Below are positions 1 through 7,160 of a stretch of DNA of 64,000 nt, piece after piece. The notes under the pieces are model-generated. The model was not told the DNA's origin. It saw only the letters and a list, made by a program, of their open reading frames with translations, and made no database searches. The translations under genes were made by a program, and so were the position numbers. The stretch is from JBJYIN01 sp046237015 (GTDB lineage Bacteria > Pseudomonadota > Gammaproteobacteria > Enterobacterales > Enterobacteriaceae), in contig NZ_JBJYIN010000006.1 in the NCBI RefSeq assembly GCF_046237015.1, forward strand, positions 124,001 to 188,000. The letters run 5' to 3'. Positions within the stretch are counted from its first letter, which is position 1; each line of letters opens with the position of its first letter.

Positions 1-1
1 T

Positions 2-466
2 ACCTTTACGCTACGCGATGAATACCCGCATTTGCTGGGGATTGATAATGCGAGCGTTCGCGAAGGTATTGAGTTGGTGACTCGTCGGCTTTATCGGTTA
101 TTAGAAGAGGAAGGCCGCTCCCTGCCATTACGTCCACTCTCGTTACGTGTGGCCTATCACACGCCATGTCATTTGGAGCGCATGGGATGGACGGCTTATA
201 CGCTAGCGTTGCTGCAACGTATCCCCGGTATTGAACTGATCGTTCTGGATTCGCAGTGCTGTGGAATTGCGGGAACCTATGGGTTTAAAAAGGAAAATTA
301 CACAACCGCGCAGGGGATCGGTGCGCCATTGTTTCGTCAGATAGAGGAAAGCGGTGTGGATGTGGTGGTGACGGATTGCGAAACCTGTAAGTGGCAAATT
401 GAGATGTCCACCAGTAAACCTTGTGAGCATCCCATCACGCTGTTGGCTCGAGCGTTAGATGAATAA
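2..466 (+). CDS. glpC: Anaerobic glycerol-3-phosphate dehydrogenase subunit C, 3' end only
   Basis: The reading frame is open from the left edge (frame 2), so only the last 154 residues are present. They match the end of GlpC, the iron-sulfur, membrane-associated subunit of the anaerobic GlpABC dehydrogenase, which passes electrons from glycerol 3-phosphate to quinone. Two cysteine-rich signatures of the CCG domain are visible: AYHTPCH near the middle, and CCGIAGTYGFKKENY followed by a further cysteine pair (DCETCKW). The protein ends at a TAA. The first internal ATG (position 32) is not the true start, since the residues before it continue the family sequence. Family knowledge places glpA and glpB upstream, outside the window. 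Confidence 0.93.
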   Translation, partial: TFTLRDEYPHLLGIDNASVREGIELVTRRLYRLLEEEGRSLPLRPLSLRVAYHTPCHLERMGWTAYTLALLQRIPGIELIVLDSQCCGIAGTYGFKKENYTTAQGIGAPLFRQIEESGVDVVVTDCETCKWQIEMSTSKPCEHPITLLARALDE

Positions 467-535
467 GGTTCGTAACGAGCGAACGTTATTTTTCTATGTT
501 GTGGGATATGTCTATCGAGTGTGTAAAAAAAACAC

Positions 536-571
536 TTTACAGACGCGAATGATAATGATTATTATTGTCAT
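536..571 (+). promoter_or_regulatory. Fur-box promoter of ryhB
   Basis: A near-perfect 7-1-7 Fur box lies at 550-564 (TGATAAT, G, ATTATTA). It overlaps a sigma-70 promoter: -35 TTTACA at 536-541, 18-bp spacer, -10 TATTAT at 560-565, predicted start near 572. The arrangement matches my recollection of the E. coli ryhB promoter, where Fur with iron represses transcription by covering the -10. Confidence 0.85.
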
Positions 572-745
572 GCGTTCCGGGGAACCGCAAATATGGTCGG
601 TGTGAGGTTATCGCAAATGGCGTTGTTTGAACGCGGTTTGTATTAACTGTACACCATTAACCACGCGGTTTTGCTGTGAAGGCACGACATTGCTCACATT
701 GCTTCCAGTATTTATTTAGCCAGCTCGGGTGCTGGCTTTTTTTTT
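572..745 (+). ncRNA. ryhB: RyhB iron-stress small RNA, apparently longer than in E. coli
   Basis: Positions 679-745 match the conserved 3' two-thirds of E. coli RyhB almost base for base: the single-stranded pairing core (GCACGACATTGCTCACATTG and the following CTTCCAGTATT) and the terminator hairpin. RyhB is an Hfq-dependent sRNA that shuts off non-essential iron-using proteins when iron is scarce. It sits beside yhhW, as in E. coli (there with yhhX between). The only clear promoter is the Fur-box promoter ending at about 571. That predicts a transcript of about 174 nt against about 90 nt in E. coli, the extra sequence lying 5' of the core. The 5' end is inferred; the core is seen. Confidence 0.85.
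718..745 (+). terminator. Rho-independent terminator of ryhB
   Basis: A perfect 7-bp stem (AGCCAGC / GCTGGCT, 718-724 with 731-737) with a 6-nt loop runs straight into a tract of nine T residues. It corresponds to the known RyhB terminator, which also serves as the Hfq-binding 3' end. Confidence 0.92.
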
Positions 746-856
746 GCCTGTCACCAACTTGTTCGGATTTTTCGAACAGAGCGTTAAGTTTTTTACGCTA
801 TCTTATTCTTCGCCTCCCGTTAGACTTTACTTATCGAAAACACGGGGACAGCGAAC

Positions 857-1552
857 ATGATCTATTTACGTAAAGCACAACAGCGCGGCCATGCCAACCA
901 CGGCTGGCTGGATAGTTGGCACACCTTTTCGTTTGCCGATTATTACGATCCCGAATTCATGGGTTTCTCTGCATTACGCGTGATCAATGAAGATCGGATT
1001 GAAGGTGGACAGGGGTTTGGTACGCACCCGCACAAAGATATGGAAATTCTGACGTATGTACTCCGTGGAACGGTTGAACACCAGGACAGCATGGGGAATA
1101 AAGAGCAGATCCCAGCGGGTGAGTTTCAGATTATGAGTGCAGGCACGGGGATCCGCCATTCGGAATACAACGCCAGTCGTGACGAGTTGCTGCATTTGTA
1201 TCAAATCTGGATTATTCCTGAAAAAGCAGGGCTGACGCCGCGTTATGAGCAGAAACGTTTTGATGGTCTGCAAGGGCGTCAACTGGTGCTGTCACCGGAT
1301 GCTCGTGAGGGTTCGCTGAAAGTTTTTCAGGACATGACGCTATGGCGATGGGCATTGAAACCGGATGAATCATCGGTTTATCCGATACAGGCAGGGCGTC
1401 GTATTTGGATTCAGGTTGTGCGTGGTCGGGTAGAGATTAACGGTCATATGGCGGAAACCAGCGATGCTTTCGCCATTTGGGATGAAGAAACGCTTTCTAT
1501 TCATGCCCATGCGGACAGTGAAATTCTACTGTTTGATCTGCCGCCGGTATAA
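857..1552 (+). CDS. yhhW: Pirin-family quercetin 2,3-dioxygenase YhhW
   Basis: 231 residues, a two-domain cupin of the pirin family, cytosolic. The E. coli homologue has quercetinase activity in vitro; its physiological substrate is unknown. The four metal ligands expected of the N-terminal cupin are all present: His57 and His59 (GTHPHKDME) and His101 and Glu103 (GIRHSEYN). The start ATG follows a GGGGAC ribosome-binding site at good spacing. It is transcribed in the same direction as ryhB, whose terminator ends about 110 bp upstream, and it has its own terminator downstream, so it is probably monocistronic. In E. coli yhhW is flanked by gntR; here a gluconate permease gene follows instead. 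Confidence 0.93.
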   Translation: MIYLRKAQQRGHANHGWLDSWHTFSFADYYDPEFMGFSALRVINEDRIEGGQGFGTHPHKDMEILTYVLRGTVEHQDSMGNKEQIPAGEFQIMSAGTGIRHSEYNASRDELLHLYQIWIIPEKAGLTPRYEQKRFDGLQGRQLVLSPDAREGSLKVFQDMTLWRWALKPDESSVYPIQAGRRIWIQVVRGRVEINGHMAETSDAFAIWDEETLSIHAHADSEILLFDLPPV

Positions 1553-1588
1553 GTGTGGCGGCATGCAAATCGGTGTAGAAACCGATGT

Positions 1589-1624
1589 CAGAAAACCGTG
1601 GCGATGTTCACGGTTTTCTGTTTT
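1589..1624 (+). terminator. Terminator of yhhW
   Basis: A perfect 12-bp stem (1589-1600 with 1609-1620) and 8-nt loop is followed by TTTTC. It begins 37 bp after the yhhW stop codon. Confidence 0.8.
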
Positions 1625-1906
1625 CAGGCTGCTATATTGCCTATGTAGTCTGTTTTTTCATCAAATCGAACGTTCCACTATTATGCTGTTATTCATCTAT
1701 ACAAAACCTAAGCATTACTGTGCTTTTCGTGTTTCCTTCTCTGGAGCAGAGGCGCAGTGATGTTTAGGTTTTTTCCTTGCTGTGCATCATCGAAGGTCAT
1801 ACGGCGTGTTGTGATGTCTATTGGTTCTTTCTACTGCGACATGGCGTCTCGATCCGACATAGTTTGATCCCTGTCCCATATTGTGAATGAGATGATGCTT
1901 AATGGT

Positions 1907-1935
1907 TTCACATATTAACATGTTACCCGTATCAT
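1907..1935 (+). promoter_or_regulatory. Promoter of the gluconate permease with overlapping GntR-type operator
   Basis: -35 TTCACA (1907-1912), 17-bp spacer, -10 TATCAT (1930-1935), each one mismatch from consensus. The -10 lies inside ATGTTACCCGTATCAT (1920-1935), a near-palindrome of the form bound by the gluconate repressor GntR in E. coli gnt promoters. Repressor binding there would block RNA polymerase. No gntR gene is in the window. The rest of the yhhW-gntP gap (1625-1906) shows nothing I can name. Confidence 0.65.
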
Positions 1936-2020
1936 CAAATCGAGCCATTAAATAACGATGTTATACATTTTACAAATAGCCACAGTCAGGCCGTTATGGT
2001 GACGGCAGGGGAACTCAATA

Positions 2021-3397
2021 ATGACAGAAATAACATCAGCTTATAGTGCAAGTGTCCTTTTGATGATTGCGGCCGGTGCCGTTGCATTACTGCTTGTACT
2101 GATCATGCGTTTCAAGGTTCATGCATTCCTGGCGTTAACCGTTGTCAGCCTGATAACGGCGCTGATCACCAAAACGCCTTACGAAAAAATTGTCCCGACG
2201 CTACTCAGCGGTTTCGGTAGCACGTTAGCTTCGGTTGCGTTGCTGGTTGGCCTAGGAGCCATGATTGGACGTTTGCTAGAAATTACCGGCGGGGCAAATG
2301 TTCTGGCTGATACATTGATCAATAAATTTGGGGAGCATCGCGCACCTTTTGCCTTAGGTATTGCCTCGTTACTCTTCGGTTTTCCGATCTTTTTTGATGC
2401 CGGGTTAGTGGTCATGTTGCCCATCATTTTCAGCGTGGCAAAGCGTTTTGGCGGATCGACGTTAAGATATGCTTTGCCTGCGGCAGGCGCATTCGCGGCG
2501 ATGCATGCTCTGGTTCCACCTCATCCGGGGCCCGTCGTAGCCAGTGAACTGTTAGGAGCAAATATTGGGTTATTAGTGATTGTGGGTGGGATCATTGCTC
2601 TGCCAACCTGGTATTTTGGTGGCTACCTATTTGGTCTGTGGGCCGGCAAAAAATTCGATATAAAATTACCGTCAAGCTTTTTGTCTGAAGTTGAAGCTGA
2701 CTCTAACGTTAAGCCTCCTCGTTTTTCTGTCGTGTTGAGTATTCTGTTACTCCCCTTACTTCTGATTTTTTTGGATACCGGGCTCAATACGCTGACGGTG
2801 ATGGGCATCATTAACGGCGATAGCGGTATAGTTCAGTTTCTGCGGATGTTAGGGAAAACCCCGATTGCACTGTTGATCACGGTATTCTTTGCCCTTGTGG
2901 TCTTTAGTGGCAAACATAGTCGCAAACACCTGGAAAAAGTGTGCGATGGCGCATTAGGCCCTATTTGTTCCATTATTCTGGTGACGGGTGCGGGCGGAAT
3001 GTTTGGCGGGGTATTACGTGCCAGCGGCATTGGTGACGCATTGGCTGGTGCATTAGCGGATACTGGCATGCCGTTGATTTTGGCGGCGTTTGTCGTATCC
3101 ACCGCATTGCGTGTCGCACAGGGCTCGGCCACCGTCGCGCTGACGACGGCGGCAGCATTGATGGCACCAACCGTTGCGGCTACGCCAGGTCTGAGTGAAT
3201 TTGATCTCTGTTTCCTTGTCGTCGCGATTGCGGGGGGCGCGACGGTACTGTCGCACGTGAATGATTCTGGTTTCTGGTTAGTGGGGCGTTTCCTTGAAAT
3301 GGATGAGAAAACCACGCTGAAAACCTGGACGGTAATGGAAACGCTACTCGGTACCATCGCGTTCCTGATTGCGGCCGTGGGCAGTATTCTGCTTTAA
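2021..3397 (+). CDS. gntP: Gluconate permease, GntP family
   Basis: 458 residues, an inner-membrane proton symporter with about 12 predicted hydrophobic segments, importing gluconate or a related sugar acid. Among E. coli paralogues it resembles GntP most: the segment PPHPGPVVASELLGANIG, the AQGSATVALTTAAALMAP stretch and SHVNDSGFWLVGR are typical, whereas GntU lacks the PPHPGP motif. An AGGGGA-like site precedes the ATG. It occupies the place of gntU/gntK/gntR in the E. coli order asd-yhgN-gntU-gntK-gntR-yhhW. The operator upstream suggests induction by gluconate through GntR. Exact substrate, and the choice between gntP and gntT as a name, are inference. Confidence 0.85.
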   Translation: MTEITSAYSASVLLMIAAGAVALLLVLIMRFKVHAFLALTVVSLITALITKTPYEKIVPTLLSGFGSTLASVALLVGLGAMIGRLLEITGGANVLADTLINKFGEHRAPFALGIASLLFGFPIFFDAGLVVMLPIIFSVAKRFGGSTLRYALPAAGAFAAMHALVPPHPGPVVASELLGANIGLLVIVGGIIALPTWYFGGYLFGLWAGKKFDIKLPSSFLSEVEADSNVKPPRFSVVLSILLLPLLLIFLDTGLNTLTVMGIINGDSGIVQFLRMLGKTPIALLITVFFALVVFSGKHSRKHLEKVCDGALGPICSIILVTGAGGMFGGVLRASGIGDALAGALADTGMPLILAAFVVSTALRVAQGSATVALTTAAALMAPTVAATPGLSEFDLCFLVVAIAGGATVLSHVNDSGFWLVGRFLEMDEKTTLKTWTVMETLLGTIAFLIAAVGSILL

Positions 3398-3437
3398 AGC
3401 ATTCTCTTTATCCTATCTGAGTGCCGTACCGATAAAT

Positions 3438-3466
3438 CAGGTTTCGCCAATGGAAGGCGAAACCTG
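3438..3466. terminator. Hairpin between convergent gntP and yhgN
   Basis: A perfect 11-bp stem (CAGGTTTCGCC / GGCGAAACCTG) with a 7-nt loop lies between two genes that point at each other. It lacks a strong T tract on either side, so it is probably a shared, modest terminator. Confidence 0.6.
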
Positions 3467-3471
3467 TTGGT

Positions 3472-4065
3472 TCACAGCCCCATGTATGCTCGCACGCCAT
3501 CCAGAAACATCTGGGTAGAAAGCATAACCAGAATTAATCCCATCAGTTTTTCCAGTGCGCTGACACCTTTTTCTCCGAGCAGACGCAAAAAGAGATCGGA
3601 CATCAGCAAAATAATGAAAGAGAGGCTCCAGGCGATAAAGAGAGCCAGCGTTAAATGCGGCAATCGATCGGGGTATTGATGCGACAACAGCATAAGCGCG
3701 GCAAGAATTGAAGGCCCCGCCACTAAGGGAATGGCCATCGGTACCAGAAAAGGTTCTTCACCGGCGGGCAAGCCGCTGCTGTTCCCTTCCTGAGAGGGAA
3801 ATATCATGCGAATGGCAATCAGAAACAACACGATCCCGCCTGAAATGGATACGGTTTCGGTTCGCAGATTAAGAAATGCCAGAATACGTTCGCCAGCAAA
3901 AAGAAAAATCAGCATCAGTCCGAGTGCGATGAGCATCTCTCGGATTAACACGACGCGTCGGCGTTTGGGATCCAAGTGCTTTAATACGGACATGAAGATA
4001 GGCAGATTGCCAAGTGGATCCATAATAAGTAGCAACAGCACGGTTGCTGAGATCATTTCTGTCAT
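3472..4065 (-). CDS. yhgN: MarC-family integral membrane protein YhgN
   Basis: 197 residues with about six transmembrane segments, nearly all of the protein being membrane-embedded. The N-terminal LLIMDPLGNLPIF and the central VPMAIPLVAGPS are hallmark motifs of the MarC/UPF0056 family. The family has no settled biochemical function; older links to multiple antibiotic resistance were not upheld for MarC. Length equals that of E. coli YhgN. It lies next to asd and a gluconate permease, the same neighbourhood as in E. coli, which supports orthology. Confidence 0.9.
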   Translation of the reverse strand: MTEMISATVLLLLIMDPLGNLPIFMSVLKHLDPKRRRVVLIREMLIALGLMLIFLFAGERILAFLNLRTETVSISGGIVLFLIAIRMIFPSQEGNSSGLPAGEEPFLVPMAIPLVAGPSILAALMLLSHQYPDRLPHLTLALFIAWSLSFIILLMSDLFLRLLGEKGVSALEKLMGLILVMLSTQMFLDGVRAYMGL

Positions 4066-4129
4066 TGTTGTTTTTCCATGCCTGAAATCCGGTTTCCTGA
4101 TATCACACGATGATGTATGTCACCTTGTA

Positions 4130-4256
<127 letters not shown>

Positions 4257-4312
4257 AGCGCGACGATATTAGAATCACTGCTAAAAAACGTGGTGCTATC
4301 GAATAAATTCAC

Positions 4313-4340
4313 TTGCGACTTTATGTACATTTTGTATGGT
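4313..4340 (+). promoter_or_regulatory. Putative asd promoter
   Basis: -35 TTGCGA (4313-4318), 16-bp spacer, -10 TATGGT (4335-4340), about 115 bp upstream of the asd start codon. It is the best match in the interval after the palindromic repeat, but the -10 is only moderate. Confidence 0.4.
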
Positions 4341-4453
4341 GGAAATACAATCACGCTTAATGTGTTGACTACAATACACCCGTCTTCTTCCAAGTTGCAT
4401 CGGTGTTGGATCACCAGAATTATTTTTGTTACCCCCAAGGCAGGACAGTTACC

Positions 4454-5557
4454 ATGAAAAATGTTGGTTTTATTGGCTGGCGCGGTATGGTCGGTTCGGT
4501 TCTCATGCAGCGCATGGTGGAAGAACGCGATTTTGATGCAATCCGTCCGGTATTTTTTTCGACGTCTCAGCACGGCGAAGCGGCCCCGGTGTTTGGTGGG
4601 CAGCAAGGCGTCTTGCAGGATGCTTACGATCTGGATGCGTTACGCGCACTGGATATTATCATCACCTGTCAGGGTGGCGATTACACGACGGACGTGTATC
4701 CAAAGCTGCGTGCCAGCGGTTGGCAAGGCTACTGGATCGATGCCGCTTCTTCTCTGCGTATGAAAGATGACGCCATTATTATTCTGGATCCGGTTAACCA
4801 CGATGTGATTAAGCAAGGTCTGGATAATGGCATCAAAACATTTGTGGGTGGTAACTGTACCGTCAGCCTGATGCTGATGTCTCTGGGCGGTTTGTTTGCC
4901 AATAATCTGGTCGATTGGGTGTCTGTAGCAACCTATCAGGCTGCGTCTGGCGGTGGTGCGCGTCACATGCGCGAACTGCTTACTCAGATGGGGATGCTGC
5001 ATGGTGACGTGGCCAAAGAGTTGCAAAACCCAGCCTCTGCCATTTTGGATATTGAACGCAAGGTCACCGCGCTGACGCGCAGTGGTACGCTGCCTACGGA
5101 CAATTTCGGTGTACCGTTGGCAGGGAGCCTGATTCCCTGGATCGACAAACAGCTCGAAAACGGCCAGAGTCGTGAAGAGTGGAAAGGTCAGGCAGAAACC
5201 AACAAAATTCTCAGTACCAGTCAGGTTATTCCGGTGGATGGCCTGTGTGTTCGCGTGGGGGCACTGCGCTGCCATAGTCAGGCATTTACCATCAAGCTGA
5301 AAAAAGATGTGTCACTGCCGGAAATCGAGCAAATGCTGGCAACGCATAATGATTGGGTGAAGGTCGTGCCGAACGATCGCGAACTTACGATGCGCGAACT
5401 CACGCCAGCCGCCGTAACGGGAACGCTGTCTACGCCTGTTGGGCGTTTACGCAAGCTGAATATGGGGCCGGAATATTTGTCTGCCTTCACGGTTGGCGAT
5501 CAGCTACTGTGGGGGGCGGCTGAACCGCTACGCCGTATGCTACGTATTCTGCTGTAA
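4454..5557 (+). CDS. asd: Aspartate-semialdehyde dehydrogenase
   Basis: 367 residues, the same length as E. coli Asd and nearly colinear with it. The enzyme reduces aspartyl phosphate to aspartate semialdehyde with NADPH, the branch point to lysine, diaminopimelate, threonine and methionine, so it is essential for cell-wall synthesis. Seen: N-terminal nucleotide-binding loop GFIGWRGMVGS, catalytic cysteine in GGNCTVSLML, and the substrate-binding segments SGGGARHMRELL and ALRCHSQAFTIKL. The frame is open further upstream, but the ATG at 4454 follows GGCAGGACAG and gives the family N-terminus MKNVGFIG. It is probably monocistronic, with a terminator just downstream. Confidence 0.97.
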   Translation: MKNVGFIGWRGMVGSVLMQRMVEERDFDAIRPVFFSTSQHGEAAPVFGGQQGVLQDAYDLDALRALDIIITCQGGDYTTDVYPKLRASGWQGYWIDAASSLRMKDDAIIILDPVNHDVIKQGLDNGIKTFVGGNCTVSLMLMSLGGLFANNLVDWVSVATYQAASGGGARHMRELLTQMGMLHGDVAKELQNPASAILDIERKVTALTRSGTLPTDNFGVPLAGSLIPWIDKQLENGQSREEWKGQAETNKILSTSQVIPVDGLCVRVGALRCHSQAFTIKLKKDVSLPEIEQMLATHNDWVKVVPNDRELTMRELTPAAVTGTLSTPVGRLRKLNMGPEYLSAFTVGDQLLWGAAEPLRRMLRILL

Positions 5558-5565
5558 TAGTTTTT

Positions 5566-5609
5566 GGTCTGGCGGCAACCGTTGATGAATTGCGCCAGAC
5601 CTGCTTTTC
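5566..5609 (+). terminator. Terminator of asd
   Basis: A 9-bp stem (GGTCTGGCG 5566-5574 / CGCCAGACC 5593-5601) with an 18-nt loop, followed by TGCTTTTCC, begins 8 bp after the asd stop codon. Confidence 0.65.
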
Positions 5610-5752
5610 CCGCCTGTACCCGTGTTTTCCCCGTTCGAACGGTTCTGATTTCCAGCTCTGTGACTTAATTGCGTTGAGACATATTTATTCTTCCCTCAAC
5701 CTTTTATACTCGTCGTACTTCCAGCCCTTACCCCATTTTCTTTGAGGCTATG

Positions 5753-6163
5753 ATGCAAAGACTGACCATTTCAATGGACGATCAACTCGCGCAGGATTTT
5801 GACGAACTGATGGCGCGTAAAGGATATGCCAATCGTTCTGAAGCGTTCCGCGATATGTTACGTCGGGAACTGGGGGAAATGACCTTCAAAATGGATAAGA
5901 ACGGGGAATGTGTGGCGGTACTGAGCTATGTTTACGATCACCATGAACGCCAACTCTCCAGCCGTTTGGCGGAAATGCAGCATGATCATCACGACCTGAC
6001 CGTATCGACGATGCACACACATCTGAGCCATGAAGAGTGTGTCGAAACGGTTATTCTGCGCGGTACTGCTGCGTTGGTTGAGCGTTTTGCTGAATCCGTC
6101 ATGGCGCAAACGGGTGTGCGTCATGGGCAATTAAATCTCATCTCATTGTCACCCTCTCTGTAA
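5753..6163 (+). CDS. nikR: Nickel-responsive transcriptional regulator NikR
   Basis: 136 residues: an N-terminal ribbon-helix-helix DNA-binding domain (QRLTISMDDQLAQDFDELM, then NRSEAFRDMLRREL) and a C-terminal ACT-like nickel-binding domain. The nickel ligands of the family are visible in HDHHDLTVSTMHTHLSHEEC (two histidines in HTH and the cysteine). With nickel bound, NikR tetramers repress nickel uptake genes. Two ATGs stand in tandem (5750 and 5753); the second is preferred because GAGG at 5744-5747 is five bases from it and because family members begin MQR. It is followed by a NikR-type operator and the nik operon in the same direction. Confidence 0.95.
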   Translation: MQRLTISMDDQLAQDFDELMARKGYANRSEAFRDMLRRELGEMTFKMDKNGECVAVLSYVYDHHERQLSSRLAEMQHDHHDLTVSTMHTHLSHEECVETVILRGTAALVERFAESVMAQTGVRHGQLNLISLSPSL

Positions 6164-6205
6164 ATCCCCTTATCAACGAAGTGGATATTACGCTAGATCA
6201 TGGAA

Positions 6206-6232
6206 GTATGATTTTTTTTTAAAACTTCATAC
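6206..6232 (+). promoter_or_regulatory. NikR operator upstream of the nickel operon
   Basis: GTATGA (6206-6211) and TCATAC (6227-6232) form the exact half-sites of the E. coli nik operator. The spacer is 15 bp here against 16 bp in E. coli and includes a run of nine T. It stands about 120 bp upstream of the methyltransferase gene, so the whole methyltransferase-nikABC operon should be repressed by nickel-loaded NikR. Confidence 0.8.
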
Positions 6233-6352
6233 TCCTTCATTAAACATCACGACGTTATCTGTTATAAATCGGGCATAAAAACACCTCTTCCCGTTCAGCC
6301 CCAGCGCGGATGGTCTTGACGCTGGCCTGAAATGATTAACAGGATAACCCGC

Positions 6353-7147
6353 GTGAGCCAGCTCCTTGTCGAAAATGAACCCCGTGAACTTTTAGAACGT
6401 GAACTCTTAGACGATGTTCAATGCTATTGGACTGGCCGTGCGGCGAGTTATAGCCAGTTGAACGCCGCTGAACTGGCCAATGCCAAACGAGCTGCATGGT
6501 TGAACAAAATCATGGCATACGCACCGGAAAAGCCGGTCTTGAAGGTATTGGATATTGGCACCGGCCCTGGTTTTTTTGCGGTCACGATGGCGTTGGCTGG
6601 GCATCATGTGACGGCGGTGGATATGACGCAGGCCATGTTGGATCAGGCTAACGCCAATGCATCACGGTACGGCGTCAGCGTGAATTTTGTATTGTCGGAC
6701 GTACATACGCTGCCGTTTGACGATAACAGTTTTGATTTGATCGTGACGCGTAACGTGACCTGGAATCTGGATGCGCCACAGTGTGCCTATGAAGAGTGGC
6801 GACGAGTGCTGGTACCTGGGGGGCGTATGGTGAATTTTGACGCTAACTGGTATTTGCAACTGTTTGATGAACACTGTCGCCTTGGTTATCTGGAAGATCG
6901 GGCAAATGCACGCTATTTGGGGTTGGACGATCACTATGTGAATACGGATACCACCGCGATGGAAAACATTGCCCGCCAGCTGCCGCTGAGTCGTGAGCGC
7001 CGTCCGCAATGGGATATGCAGGCATTGCTGAAGTGTGGTTATCACAAACTGATGGTGGATACCCAGGTTGGAGATGAACTATGGGATGACACCGAAAAGG
7101 TGAACTACGCGTCAACGCCGATGTTTCTGGTCTGCGCAGAGAAATAG
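6353..7147 (+). CDS. SAM-dependent methyltransferase, first gene of the nickel operon
   Basis: 264 residues, a class I (Rossmann-fold) methyltransferase, cytosolic. Motif I is LDIGTGPGFFAVTMA (about residues 65-80); the acidic end of beta-2 (VTAVDMTQAML) and motif IV-like DLIVTRNVTWNL follow, then the usual RRVLVPGGRMV. The closest general type is UbiE/ArsM-like, but the substrate is unknown. The start is uncertain: GTG at 6353 has AGGA at 6341-6344 with 8-nt spacing, while the in-frame ATG at 6332 lacks a ribosome-binding site. It is 13 bp upstream of nikA and lies behind the NikR operator. It may therefore act in making or modifying a nickel-chelating small molecule, which is inference. Confidence 0.85.
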   Translation: MSQLLVENEPRELLERELLDDVQCYWTGRAASYSQLNAAELANAKRAAWLNKIMAYAPEKPVLKVLDIGTGPGFFAVTMALAGHHVTAVDMTQAMLDQANANASRYGVSVNFVLSDVHTLPFDDNSFDLIVTRNVTWNLDAPQCAYEEWRRVLVPGGRMVNFDANWYLQLFDEHCRLGYLEDRANARYLGLDDHYVNTDTTAMENIARQLPLSRERRPQWDMQALLKCGYHKLMVDTQVGDELWDDTEKVNYASTPMFLVCAEK

Positions 7148-7160
7148 AGTAGGGATCAAC

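Noticed and set aside
676..873. Open frame of 65 codons over ryhB
   Set aside because: It runs through the ryhB core and terminator and into yhhW, with no ribosome-binding site; the RNA explains the sequence.
1881..1897. Possible CRP site upstream of gntP (TGTGA-N6-TGATG)
   Set aside because: Only the first half-site is good; the second matches two of five positions.
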